Assembly (NCBI GenBank): GCA_021817825.1
Contig: JAKAFS010000006.1
Span: 1-64,000 of the forward strand
Source of the DNA: Deltaproteobacteria bacterium
GTDB taxonomy: Bacteria; Desulfobacterota; Syntrophia; Syntrophales; UBA5619
Length of the DNA stretch: 64,000 nt
Reading direction: 5' to 3'
Each line of letters starts with the position of its first letter. Positions within the stretch are counted from its first letter, which is position 1. The notes beneath the pieces are model-generated. The model did not search any database. It worked only from the letters and a program-made list of their open reading frames with translations, and had not been told where the DNA came from. Of the stretch, positions 17,138 through 26,700 are shown piece after piece. The position numbers were made by a program, and so were the translations under genes.

Positions 17138-18088
17138 ATGGGAATGAAAGAGGTGGATGAAAGCGGACGGGTGGCAATTCTCCAAAGGGGTCGGGAGCGG
17201 TGCGTCCTTTGCCCCCATCTGTGCCGGACGGACCGGGCGGCGGGTGAAAAGGGGTTCTGCCGGCTCGGCGCCGAAATGGTGATCCATTCGGCCCTGCCCC
17301 ACCACGGCGAAGAGCCGCCCCTTTCGGGAAGCCGGGGCGCCGGGACGATCTTCTTTTCCTCCTGCAACCTCAGATGCCGCTACTGCCAGAACCACCAGAT
17401 CAGCCACTTCCCGGCGGGGCAGACCGTCTCCGTGGAGGAACTGACCGGGATCATGCTGGCCCTTGCGGCCAAAGGCTGCCACAACATCGAGCCCGTGACG
17501 CCGACCCCTCACCTGCCGGGCATCATGGCGGCCACTCTTGCCGCCCGCAGGCAGGGGCTCCGCCTGCCTCTCGTCTTTAACTGCGGCGGGTACGAACGCG
17601 AGAAGATCATCGGCCTCCTTGCGGGCATGGTGGACATCTATCTTCCCGATTTCAAATACGGCATTGCCGAGGCGGGCCGGCTCTTCTCCGGGGTGCGCGA
17701 CTATCCCCGCCATGCCCTGGCTTCCCTCAAGGAGATGGTCCGCCAGGTCGGCGACGAGCTTTCGACTGAAGAGGGGATCGCCCAGCGCGGCATTCTGGTC
17801 CGCCATCTCGTCCTGCCGGGGCATGTCGACAACAGCCTGGCGGTCCTCAAGCTGATCCGGGAGGTCTCGCCTTATGTCCCCTTGAGCCTCATGTCCCAGT
17901 ACACGCCGATCCCGGCGGTCGCTCGCCATCCCCAGCTGGGACGGCGGGTGAGCCGCAAGGAGTACGAGCAGGTGGTCAATGCCGCCTGCGACATGGGATT
18001 CGAGGAGCTCTACACCCAGGAGGTCGACGACCGGGAACTGGTTCCCGATTTTGACCGCGACAGGCCCTTCGACTGGGACGGAAAATAA
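17138..18088 (+). CDS. PflX-type radical SAM protein (pyruvate formate-lyase activase-like)
   Basis: 316 residues. The radical SAM cluster motif CNLRCRYC (CX3CX2C) is near residue 76; before it is a Cys-rich segment CVLCPHLCRTDRAAGEKGFC typical of the PflX/COG1313 group of Fe-S proteins related to glycyl-radical-enzyme activases. The conserved PVTPTPHLPGI and NCGGYE segments of this group are present. No glycyl radical enzyme is found nearby, so the target is unknown. Start 17138 (alternative 17144, six bases on, fits the AAAGGGGG site slightly better). The 234-bp gap before it holds a GCGATCGGCGGCGATCGC palindrome and no gene. Confidence 0.85.
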   Translation: MGMKEVDESGRVAILQRGRERCVLCPHLCRTDRAAGEKGFCRLGAEMVIHSALPHHGEEPPLSGSRGAGTIFFSSCNLRCRYCQNHQISHFPAGQTVSVEELTGIMLALAAKGCHNIEPVTPTPHLPGIMAATLAARRQGLRLPLVFNCGGYEREKIIGLLAGMVDIYLPDFKYGIAEAGRLFSGVRDYPRHALASLKEMVRQVGDELSTEEGIAQRGILVRHLVLPGHVDNSLAVLKLIREVSPYVPLSLMSQYTPIPAVARHPQLGRRVSRKEYEQVVNAACDMGFEELYTQEVDDRELVPDFDRDRPFDWDGK

Positions 18089-18106
18089 AGGCGCGAAGGA
18101 GAGGGG

Positions 18107-18769
18107 TTACCGATCGAGGATCGGACCGTCCAGATCGCCTGCCTGGCTGTAGCCCGACCGTTCCCAGTAGCCCCGGTAGTTTGTGTTCCTGGACAGCTCG
18201 ATCCGCACGATCCAGCGCGCCCACTTGTAGCCCCATTTGTCCTGCGCCACGAGAATGAACGGATAGCCCTGCTCTTTCGGCAGGGTGAGGCCGTTGATCC
18301 GATCGGCGATGATCAGGTCCCGTGCCAGGACCTCCTTGAGCGGCAGCGAGGTGTCGTAGCCGTCGGCGCAGTGGAAGACGACGGTGACGGCTTCGGGTTT
18401 GGGCGGCGCCGCCTTGAGGAGTTCTCTGAGGGGGATCCCTTCCCAGAGGGCCTTGACGGTCCAGCCCTCGACGCAGTTGAGCTCGATCAGCCGCTTTGTG
18501 TGCGGCATTTTCTGGAGTTCGCCGTAGCTGAAGGCCGCTTTTTTTTCCGTCAGCCCATCGATCAACAGGCGATACTTTCCGATATCGACGGCCGGGGCGC
18601 CTTGGATCGAGTTCTCGTGGAAGTCGGTAACGGAACCGAGCTTTTGCCCCTCGTATTCCCTGATTTCGACAGCCTTCAACGGTTGGGGCGCGGCGGCCAA
18701 CAGGGGTGCGGGTCCGGCGGCGCTGACCATCGTTCCCAGCAGCAGGCAGAGCCAGTGTTTTGCAGTCAT
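18107..18769 (-). CDS. Sulfite-oxidase-fold molybdopterin oxidoreductase
   Basis: 220 residues from the ATG at 18769, chosen because AAGGAGG lies just upstream (ORF track start is 18 nt earlier). A signal peptide ends near LLAAAPQ, so the protein is periplasmic or membrane-tethered. The single domain matches the oxidoreductase molybdopterin-binding fold: LNCVEGW near residue 95 holds the Mo-ligating Cys, and HCADGYDTSLPL and KWGYKWARWI are typical of this group (sulfite oxidase/MsrP relatives). No heme or dimerisation domain. Electron partner not encoded nearby. Convergent with the radical SAM gene. Confidence 0.85.
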   Translation of the reverse strand: MTAKHWLCLLLGTMVSAAGPAPLLAAAPQPLKAVEIREYEGQKLGSVTDFHENSIQGAPAVDIGKYRLLIDGLTEKKAAFSYGELQKMPHTKRLIELNCVEGWTVKALWEGIPLRELLKAAPPKPEAVTVVFHCADGYDTSLPLKEVLARDLIIADRINGLTLPKEQGYPFILVAQDKWGYKWARWIVRIELSRNTNYRGYWERSGYSQAGDLDGPILDR

Positions 18770-18888
18770 CCTTTCCTCCTTGCCCAAGGGGATTTTGCTT
18801 CATCCCCTAGTCGCAGTGTACCTCTTCCCGGCGGCACAAGCCAATACAATTTGAACCTTTTCACCGGCAGGGAAAAGCCTTTTTCCGA

Positions 18889-18917
18889 TTGACAGGACTT
18901 TCGCTTCATCCTATTGT
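18889..18917 (+). promoter_or_regulatory. Sigma-70 promoter of SDR-fadB operon
   Basis: TTGACA at 18889-18894, 17-bp spacer, TATTGT at 18912-18917; start codon of the SDR gene follows about 25 nt after the expected transcription start, with GGGAGGG as RBS. Confidence 0.6.
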
Positions 18918-18948
18918 TTATAAAACGAAACAGGGAGGGAGAATCACC

Positions 18949-19716
18949 ATGCAGATCAAAGATGTGAACGCAGTCATCACAGGGGGCGCCTCCGGCCTGG
19001 GAGAAGCGACCACCCGCAGTTTGGTGTCCATGGGCGCCAAGGTGGCGATCTTCGACATCGCCGTGGAACGCGGCGAGAAGCTGGCCGCCGAACTGGGCCG
19101 GAACTGTCTGTATGCGAACGCCGACGTGACGAACGACGAGGCCAGCCGGGCGGGCATCGCCCGGACCATGGCCGCCTTCGGAAAGATCAACCTGGCGGTC
19201 AACTGCGCCGGCGTTGCCGATCCCGGCAAGATTCTCTCGAAGAAAGGGCCCCTGTCGCTCGAACTCTTCAACCGCGTGGTTCAGATCAATCTCGTCGGGA
19301 CGCTGAATATCATCCGTCTGGCCGTCGAACAGATGGTCAAGAACGAACCGAACGAAGAGGGGGAAAAGGGGGTCATCGTCAATACCTCTTCCGCTGCGGC
19401 CTTCGACGGTCAGGTCGGTCAGGCGGCCTACGCGGCCTCCAAGGCCGGGGTCGTCGGAATGACGCTGCCCATCGCCCGGGAGTGCGCCGACTATGGGATT
19501 CGGGTCATGACCATCGCCCCGGGGCTTTTCGACACGCCGATGATGGCGGGACTTCCCGAGAGCGTCCGGGTAGGGCTGGCCCAGACGGTGCCCTTTCCGA
19601 AGCGGCTGGGAAAACCGTCGGAGTTCGCCCTGCTCGTCCGCCAGATCATCGAAAATCCGATGCTCAACGGCGAGTGCATCCGGCTCGACGGTTCGGTCCG
19701 CATGGCGGCAAAATAA
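18949..19716 (+). CDS. Short-chain dehydrogenase (3-hydroxyacyl-CoA dehydrogenase type 2-like)
   Basis: 255 residues from ATG 18949 (GGGAGGGAG upstream). Rossmann [15 protein letters not shown] (TGxxxGxG), NCAGVAD (NAG motif), Ser in [14 protein letters not shown] (YxxxK) near residue 164. The sequence pattern, with [14 protein letters not shown] and C-terminal [14 protein letters not shown], resembles HSD17B10/type II 3-hydroxyacyl-CoA dehydrogenases. It is followed 26 bp later by a fused enoyl-CoA hydratase/dehydrogenase, so a role in beta-oxidation of a branched or aromatic-derived acyl-CoA is likely; substrate unknown. Confidence 0.88.
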   Translation: MQIKDVNAVITGGASGLGEATTRSLVSMGAKVAIFDIAVERGEKLAAELGRNCLYANADVTNDEASRAGIARTMAAFGKINLAVNCAGVADPGKILSKKGPLSLELFNRVVQINLVGTLNIIRLAVEQMVKNEPNEEGEKGVIVNTSSAAAFDGQVGQAAYAASKAGVVGMTLPIARECADYGIRVMTIAPGLFDTPMMAGLPESVRVGLAQTVPFPKRLGKPSEFALLVRQIIENPMLNGECIRLDGSVRMAAK

Positions 19717-19742
19717 TAAGGCCATTTTCCCGGGAGGAGGCC

Positions 19743-21740
19743 ATGGGCAAGATGCTCAATATGGTGGTCGATGAATCGGGGATCGGTGTCGTCACGATCG
19801 ACTCACCGGGGTCGAAGGTCAACATCTGGTCCTTGGAGGCCTTTGAAGACTTTCGCCGGCTGCTTTCGGAATTGGAGATTGCCAAGGGGATCCGCGGGGT
19901 CGTTTTCATTTCCGGCAAGGCCGATAATTTTCTGGCCGGCGCCGATCTGAAAATGATCGCTCAGATCGAAGACGAGGCGGAGGCGCAAAAGGTCCTCGAA
20001 CTCTTCCATCGCGCCTTCGAGCGGCTCCTTGCCATGGGGCTTCCGACCGTCGCGGCGATTCACGGTCACTGCCTCGGCGGCGGTCTGGAGTTCGCCCTGG
20101 CCTGCACGGCCCGGATCGCCAGGGAAGGAAAGGCCACGTGCTTCAACTTTCCGGAGGGCAGTCTCGGACTTTTGCCGGGCGGCGGCGGGACCCAGCGGCT
20201 GCCCCGCCTGATCGGCGCCGGCGCTGTCGAACTGATCCTGAAGGGGACGTCGCTCACGGCGGCGCAGGCCCTGGAATTGGGAATCATCGACCGCCTCGTT
20301 CCCGCCGAAGGCGACCTCCTCGGCGAGGCCCGCGCCTTTTGCGAGGCGATCGGCGCCGGGACGGCGGAATTGAAGCGGCCCGTTCATGACTTTTCCGGGA
20401 TCGACGCCGTCGCCGAGGCGGCCCGGAGCGAATTTCTCAAGGGGACGCGCGGTCGCGAGATTCCGGGACCTTTGCTGGCTCTCCAGGCGATCGGCGAGGG
20501 GGTGAAGCTGCCGCTGCGCGAGGGGCTCGAGCTGGAAAAACAGCTTTTCGTGAAGGCGGTTTTGACCCCCGAGGCGAAGGGAAGCATCCACAGCTTTTTC
20601 CTCAAAGGGATGACGGATCGGCCGCAGGCGATGATGAGCGAAGGATTCGTCCCTCTGCCCCTGGAGAAGGTTGCGGTCCTGGGGTTCGGGACGATGGGCC
20701 GGGGGATCGTCATCGACATCCTCCGCAACACCCGCCTGCCGGTCCTGGTCAAGGACGTCCCCGAGGCCCTGGAGCCGGGGAAGGCCTTCGTCCGGAAGAT
20801 CCTCGCTGGGATGGCCGAGAAAAATCGGCTCCGGGAGCCCGTGGATACGGTATTGGGGCGGTTGACGATGACTTCCGAGTACGCACCGGTCTTCGGGGAA
20901 CTGGACCTCGTGATCGAAGCGGTCTTCGAAGATCTGACCGTGAAAAAGCAGGTCTACGGGGAGTTGAGCCGGGTCATCAGGGAGGACTGCATCGTGGCGA
21001 GCAACACCTCCTCGATTCCGATCACCGCCATGGCCCCTTTCGTGACCGCTCCTGCGCGGTTCGGCGGGACCCATTTTTTCTCCCCCGTCTGGCTCATGCA
21101 GCTGGTGGAGGTGATCCGGGGCGAAACGACCGCAGCGGCGACGATCGATCAGCTCCTCCACTTCGCATCGCTGATCCGCAAACGCCCCATTGTCTGTAGC
21201 GACAATGCGGGCTTCGTCGTCAACGCCATGCTCTTTCCCCATCTTCTCAATGCCCTTCAGTACATCGAGGAGGGAAATGCCATCGAGGAGGTGGACCGGG
21301 CCATGACCCGCTTCGGGATGCCCGTGGGGCCGATCCGGCTGACCGACGAGGTGGGCATCGACGTTCCCTACAAGGCCCTGGTCGGGATGGGGATTCCCCA
21401 GGAGACCTTGAAAAAGGTCGTCGCGGCCGGGCGCTTCGGCCTCAAGAAGTCGGGCAAGGGTTTTTTTCTCAAGGACGGGACCGTCGATCCCGAGGTCCTG
21501 CCGCTCATTGCCAGGCGGGAGCCCCATCCGCGCAGCGAAGAGGAAATCCAACTGGGCATCCTGACGGCCATGGTCCGGATGGGGAAGGACCTGCTCGACC
21601 GGCAGATCGTCGCGGACGTCCGGATGATCGATGCGGGGATGATCTGGGGAATCGGCTTTCCTGCCGACAAGGGCGGGCCCATGAAGTGGGCCGATCTGAT
21701 CGGCCTGAGCCGAAAGCTTTTCGGGCGGAATTTTTACTGA
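19743..21740 (+). CDS. Fused enoyl-CoA hydratase / 3-hydroxyacyl-CoA dehydrogenase (FadB/FadJ-like)
   Basis: 665 residues from ATG 19743 (GGGAGGAGG upstream). N-terminal crotonase domain (1-190) with AGADLKMIAQ and the GHCLGGGLEFALACTARIA oxyanion region; Glu in the NFPEGSLGLLPGGGGTQRLPR motif. The dehydrogenase part begins near 305 with the NAD site VAVLGFGTMGRGI, HFFSPVWLMQLVEV and the catalytic His, and ends with the paired C-terminal domain. Catalyses hydration and NAD-dependent oxidation steps of beta-oxidation. No thiolase is adjacent; a CoA-transferase pair lies convergently just downstream, so this may be an acid-activation and oxidation module. Confidence 0.92.
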   Translation: MGKMLNMVVDESGIGVVTIDSPGSKVNIWSLEAFEDFRRLLSELEIAKGIRGVVFISGKADNFLAGADLKMIAQIEDEAEAQKVLELFHRAFERLLAMGLPTVAAIHGHCLGGGLEFALACTARIAREGKATCFNFPEGSLGLLPGGGGTQRLPRLIGAGAVELILKGTSLTAAQALELGIIDRLVPAEGDLLGEARAFCEAIGAGTAELKRPVHDFSGIDAVAEAARSEFLKGTRGREIPGPLLALQAIGEGVKLPLREGLELEKQLFVKAVLTPEAKGSIHSFFLKGMTDRPQAMMSEGFVPLPLEKVAVLGFGTMGRGIVIDILRNTRLPVLVKDVPEALEPGKAFVRKILAGMAEKNRLREPVDTVLGRLTMTSEYAPVFGELDLVIEAVFEDLTVKKQVYGELSRVIREDCIVASNTSSIPITAMAPFVTAPARFGGTHFFSPVWLMQLVEVIRGETTAAATIDQLLHFASLIRKRPIVCSDNAGFVVNAMLFPHLLNALQYIEEGNAIEEVDRAMTRFGMPVGPIRLTDEVGIDVPYKALVGMGIPQETLKKVVAAGRFGLKKSGKGFFLKDGTVDPEVLPLIARREPHPRSEEEIQLGILTAMVRMGKDLLDRQIVADVRMIDAGMIWGIGFPADKGGPMKWADLIGLSRKLFGRNFY

Positions 21741-21894
21741 AAAGCCGGGGAAACGATCCCCGGTCCGCTGCTCCGCATCACCCCGTCCGTCCTTCCGCCT
21801 GGCAGCCCGGGTCACATCCCCGCTTGCGAAGAGGGTGCGATCTTCGAACCAGGTCATGGCGGATGCCTCATGAACACTTTTCCGGGAAGGAGAG

Positions 21895-22665
21895 TTATTT
21901 CAGGATCAGGTGCTGCGGATCGACCTCCTCGCGCAGGATGCGCAGTTCCTGCGCCGTGGGCGGCGTCGCTTCGGTTGCCTGGGTGCAGTCGATGGCAAAT
22001 CCGGTATGCTCCTGGACCGTGGCCGCGGTGACCCCGGGATAGGTTTCGGCCAGAAACATCTCCTTCGTCTCGGGGTGGAATTTCATCACCCCGAGCTCCG
22101 AAACGACGGCCAAAGGTCCGCCCCGCGTGAGCCCCGCGCGCTGGCGCGCATCGCCGCCGGTCAGCCATCCCGGAGAGGTCCGGTAAGCGAGTTTCTCCAC
22201 GAAGCGCCGCTTTTCATGTTCCATAAAGACGATGACCGCCGAGGCAAGGGACGCCGCGTCGCAGGCCCCGCCGCTTCCCGAGAAACGGACCCGGGGCCGT
22301 TCGTAGGGGCCGATGCAGGTCGAGTTGATGTTGCCGAACTTGTCGATCTGCGCCGCCCCCAGGAAGGCGACGGTATGCAGCCGCCGGTGCGCCACGATGG
22401 AAAAGGCCTCGATCAGCCCCGAGTTCAGGCAGGCGCCGGCCATGACCCGGGGGTCCGCCACGGCCAGAGGGAGCTCTTCCATGGCCGGATCGACGCCGCC
22501 GGTCTCGAAGAAGACCACGGCGTCCGGGGCGTGAATCCTTTTGGCCGCCGTCGCCGCCAGCATCGAGATTCCCGTTCCGGCAAAGAGGATATCCCCGTTC
22601 TGGACGAGGCGGCCGGCGCTGATGGTCATCATCTCGTGGTGGGTGTAGTTCCTGGTTGCTTCCAT
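21895..22665 (-). CDS. CoA-transferase beta subunit (glutaconate CoA-transferase B-like)
   Basis: 256 residues of class I CoA-transferase fold. FFETGGVDPAMEELPLAVADP and the FLGAAQIDKFGNINST segment are the hallmark of the GctB/CatJ group. GSGGACDAASLA is the conserved glycine loop. Partner of the alpha subunit encoded 1 nt upstream (TGA-G-ATG arrangement). The expected catalytic Glu region of this group is in FFETGGVD. Transfers CoA between acetyl- or other acyl-CoA and a carboxylate; substrate uncertain (dicarboxylates or 3-oxoadipate are typical). Confidence 0.88.
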   Translation of the reverse strand: MEATRNYTHHEMMTISAGRLVQNGDILFAGTGISMLAATAAKRIHAPDAVVFFETGGVDPAMEELPLAVADPRVMAGACLNSGLIEAFSIVAHRRLHTVAFLGAAQIDKFGNINSTCIGPYERPRVRFSGSGGACDAASLASAVIVFMEHEKRRFVEKLAYRTSPGWLTGGDARQRAGLTRGGPLAVVSELGVMKFHPETKEMFLAETYPGVTAATVQEHTGFAIDCTQATEATPPTAQELRILREEVDPQHLILK

Positions 22666-22666
22666 C

Positions 22667-23629
22667 TCAGCTCCTTTTGAGCCCCTTCTTGTACAAGGAA
22701 ACGCCGTCGGTGCGGATCGCGGCGAGGCCTTCCCGGCCCACCTTTTTAAGGTACGCGGCGTGGTCCGGAACCCCGTAGACCCAGTCGTCCAGGTACTGCC
22801 TGAAGAGCCCGTCGTCCTTGGCCATCCCCTTGTAGAGGTTCAGATGGGCCGCGTCGTAGTCGTAACAGTAAGGGCAGGCGGTAGGGTGGGCGCCGAAGGG
22901 GGCAGGGACGACGGCATCGACGAGAAAGGGGGGGATCGCGTTGCGCTCCGGTTCAGCGCGGAGCGAGGCCGCCGGGACCACCTCTTCGCAGGAGACGATG
23001 ACCGCGTCGGCCGCCTTGGCCAGTTCGATGTCGGCGAAACTCAATCCCCGAATCCGCACCGTGCCGTCGTCGCCCGCCTGCTGGCAGTGGATCAAGGCCA
23101 CATCGGGGTTCAGCGCCGGGAGGAGGACGACGGGATCGGCCTGATCGGCAAAGGGGTTCTGGAGGAGGATCGTCTTTTTTGGGGCCGTCTTTCTTGCCTT
23201 GCGGAGCTCGGGCGAAAAGCCCTCCTTCTGTAGGATGTCCGTTCCCAGGCCCGATTTGGCGGGGATGAAGGGGATCCCCAGCGACCCCGCCAGGAATCGG
23301 AGGCTCATCTGGAAGTTCGAGTAATCCTCCAGGGCGATCTCGCCCCGCTCGGCGGCCAGGCGGAAGCGGATGCAGGTCGGGGCGAAACGACCGTTCCCCG
23401 AATAAGCGATCTCGAGCTTCGCCACGCAGCCGGCGCCGATGAGCAGATCCAGCCCCTGGCCGTTGGAATGGCAGACCAGGTGCAGATTGCGGCGCCGCTG
23501 GCGGATCAGCTCGTGAATGATGACCATGGCGTTGCGGGCGATGGTGAAGCCGCCCAGGGTGATCTGCGCCCCATCGCCGATGAACCGCCGTACGGCCTCT
23601 GCGGAGGACATGATCTTCGTTGCCGCCAT
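22667..23629 (-). CDS. CoA-transferase alpha subunit (glutaconate CoA-transferase A-like)
   Basis: 320 residues from the ATG at 23629, which has AAGGAGG just upstream; the ORF track's 23713 start is less likely. N-terminal ITLGGFTIARNAMVIIHELIRQ is the GGF...R..P/M motif of the class I alpha subunits; a later ALIHCQQAGDDGTVRI segment matches GctA. Forms the heteromeric CoA-transferase with the downstream gene. The pair lies between the FadB-like gene and a sensor kinase gene, with 151 bp free upstream. Confidence 0.88.
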   Translation of the reverse strand: MAATKIMSSAEAVRRFIGDGAQITLGGFTIARNAMVIIHELIRQRRRNLHLVCHSNGQGLDLLIGAGCVAKLEIAYSGNGRFAPTCIRFRLAAERGEIALEDYSNFQMSLRFLAGSLGIPFIPAKSGLGTDILQKEGFSPELRKARKTAPKKTILLQNPFADQADPVVLLPALNPDVALIHCQQAGDDGTVRIRGLSFADIELAKAADAVIVSCEEVVPAASLRAEPERNAIPPFLVDAVVPAPFGAHPTACPYCYDYDAAHLNLYKGMAKDDGLFRQYLDDWVYGVPDHAAYLKKVGREGLAAIRTDGVSLYKKGLKRS

Positions 23630-23780
23630 GCGGGCCTCCTTGTTTCCTTCCCTCTTTGCCAGACGTTGTTCTGGATCGTTTTGCCGCGTTCCAGAAGCCA
23701 GTCCTCGCCTCACTGAAAGTCAAAGAAAAAATGGCTGATGAGGCCTTCCGCGTCGCGTGGGGATAAAGAGGACCCGGCGG

Positions 23781-26700
23781 TCATTGCGCTTTCCTCCCCG
23801 CCCCGTCTCCGGTCGCCTGTTGCGGGCCCAGCACGCCGTTCACGGCGCGGGCCAGTCTGGCCAGGGAAAGGGGCTTCATGATGAATTCCCGGACTCCGAT
23901 CCGCGCCGCCTCCTCGCCGTTCATCCGCTCGCTGAATCCGGAGGTGATGATGACGGGCAGTTCCGGGCGAATCCTGAGCAGTTCCTTGGCCAGTTCGCTG
24001 CCGGTCATGTTCGGCATGGTCATGTCCGTGATCACCAGATCGAAGCGGCCCGGATTGGCCCGGAAGGCTTCCAGGGCGTCGAGGCTGCTGAACCGGACCG
24101 TGACTTCGTAGCCCAGAAAGGAGAGCATCTCCTTGCCGAGGGAAGCGAGCAGTTCCTCGTCGTCGACGAGCAGAATGCATCCCTGCCCGCCGGGGATCTC
24201 TTCCCTTTCCCCTTCCGGCGGCTTTCCTTCGCTGTCGAGCAGCGGCAGGCAGATGGTGAAGGCGGTGCCTTCCCCGGGGCGGCTCGCCACGGAAACGGCG
24301 CCGCCGTGGTTCTTGACGATCCCGTAGACCATGGACAGTCCCAGACCCGTTCCCTCCCCGGGGCCTTTGGTCGTGTAGAAGGGATCGAAAATCCTGTCCA
24401 GGACCGCCGGATCGATGCCGTGACCCGTGTCCCGGACGACCAGCTGCAAATAGGGCCCTTGGGCCAACGGACCGTCTGCGGACCTCTCGCCGGTGATGTC
24501 CAATCGGCTAAGCGCGATGTCGAGCACCCCGCCTCGCTCGCGCATGGCGTGCGCCGCATTGGCGCACAGGTTGATCAGGACCTGGTGGATCTGGGTCGCG
24601 TTGGCCAGGATCGTGTCGGGGATATTTTCCTGATGCAGGCGGATCTCGATGGTGGCCGGCAGGGAGGAGCGGAGCAGCTTCAGGGCTTCCTTGACCACGG
24701 GCGTGACAGAGAGGGGCTTTTTCTCGAGATCCCTCTGGCGGCTGAAGGTGAGGATCTGGGTGACCAGGTCCTTTGCCCGGTCGCAGGCCCGGAGGATCTG
24801 CTCCAGATAGGGCTTGATCGGGCCGTCGCAGGTTTTGAGCTGGGCCAGCCCCGCATAACCGACGATACCGCCGAGGATATTGTTGAAATCATGGGCGATG
24901 CCTCCCGCCAGGGTCCCGATGGCTTCCATCTTTTGCGCCTGATGGAGTTGCGCCTCCATGGACCTTTCATAGGTGATGTCGATGGCCGTTCCGCAGAGGG
25001 CCATTCTTTCCCGGTAGGTGATGAGGGCGCCCAAAACCTTGACCGTGACGATCCGGCCGTCCTTGCGGAGCACCCGGAAGCTGTATTCGATCTGCGGTTC
25101 CTGCCCGATCAGCCGTCTTGTCATATTTTCGGCCGCCAACGGCCGGTCGTCGGGGTGGATCATCTCCAGGGGGCTCATCAGGTCCACGATTTCTTCGTAG
25201 GCGTAGCCGGTGACATCGCAGAAGTGCTGATTCACGAACCGCAGGAGGCCGTCCTGGATGATATAGAACCCCACCAGGGAATTTTCCACGACGCTGCGAT
25301 ACTTCGCCTCCGACTCCAGGAGCGCCTGTTCGGCCTGCCTGCGCCGGGTGATGTCCTGAACGGCTCCTTCATAATAGACCAGCGTTCCCTGTCCGTCGCG
25401 GACCATGCGGGCGTTGATGGTCGTCCAGATAAGGCTCCCGTCCTTCCGGCAGAGTTCGGTCTCGAACTTCTCCACGGCCCCCGCCTCCTGGAGACGGGAA
25501 AGCAGGCGAATCCTCTCTTGGGGATGGCGATAGACCTGCCGGCCGATGTCGTTGACGGCGCTGAGCATCTCCTGGGGCGAAGCGTAGCCCGCCATCTGTG
25601 CCAGCGCCGGGTTGACGCTGATGAACCGTCCCTCGGGGGTGGTTTGAAAGATGCCTTCGATGGCGTTTTCGAAAATGTTGCGGTACTTTGCCTCGCTTTC
25701 CTGTAGGGCCGTCTGGGCCCGCTTCTGTTCCGTGATGTCCGTCGAGACGCCCAGCGTGGCCTTGACTTGCTGCCCGGAGAGGGTGAAGGGGATCTTGACG
25801 GTCCTGAGGATCCGGGTGCGGCCTTGGGCGTCGGTCATGCTTTCCTCGGGGATCTCCAGGGGGACCCCACTGTTTATCACCGCCAGGTCGTCCTTACGGA
25901 AATGGTCCACTTCCGTGGGGTCGGGGCTGAAGTCCGCATCGGTCTTGCCCGTCAGTTCTTCGACGGTGGTGCCGTAGGCCTCGGCCACGGTCCGGTTGAC
26001 CAGGATGAAGCGGCCGGCCAGATCCTTGGCGAAGATGTAGTGGGGCACGAGGTCGATGACCTGTCTGAGCCTCGCCTCGCTCTGGCGCAGCGCCTCTTCG
26101 GCCTGCCTCCGGTCGGTGACGTCCAGAAGCGTGCCGATGACGGCGGGATTGCCCCGATAGAGGGTGCGGGAACTGTAGACCTCGACGCGCCGGACTTCGC
26201 CGCTCTTCTTCCGTCCCCGGAATTCATAATGGAGCGATTCCAGCGTCCCCTCGATCCGCTTCCGGAGGTTCGCCCGGACCAGGGGCCAGTCGTCGGGGAA
26301 GATCAATGTTTCCACCGGGGCGCCGGCCAGTTCCTCGACGGTGAAGCCGAGGGTTTCGGCGAACCTCCCGTTGACATACTGGAAGACGCCGTCCTGGATC
26401 AGGTAGATGCCGGCGACGGAGTTTTCCGCCAGATGGCGAAATTTGCTTTCCGATTCCCTAAGCACGCATTCCGCTTGCCGGCGTTCGGTGATGTCGGTCA
26501 GCGTGCCCCGGAAACCCGTCACCCGATTGTCGCGAAGAATCGGACCGGCATAGACGATGGCCGGGAAGGTGCTGCCGTCTTTGCGCCGGAACGTGAATTC
26601 CAGGGGGCCGATCTTCCGGCCTTCCTTGAGCGTTTCCAGCACGGTGACGATTCGCCCCCGCTCCTCGGGCAGGAAGACCCGATCGATGCTCCTGTCGCCC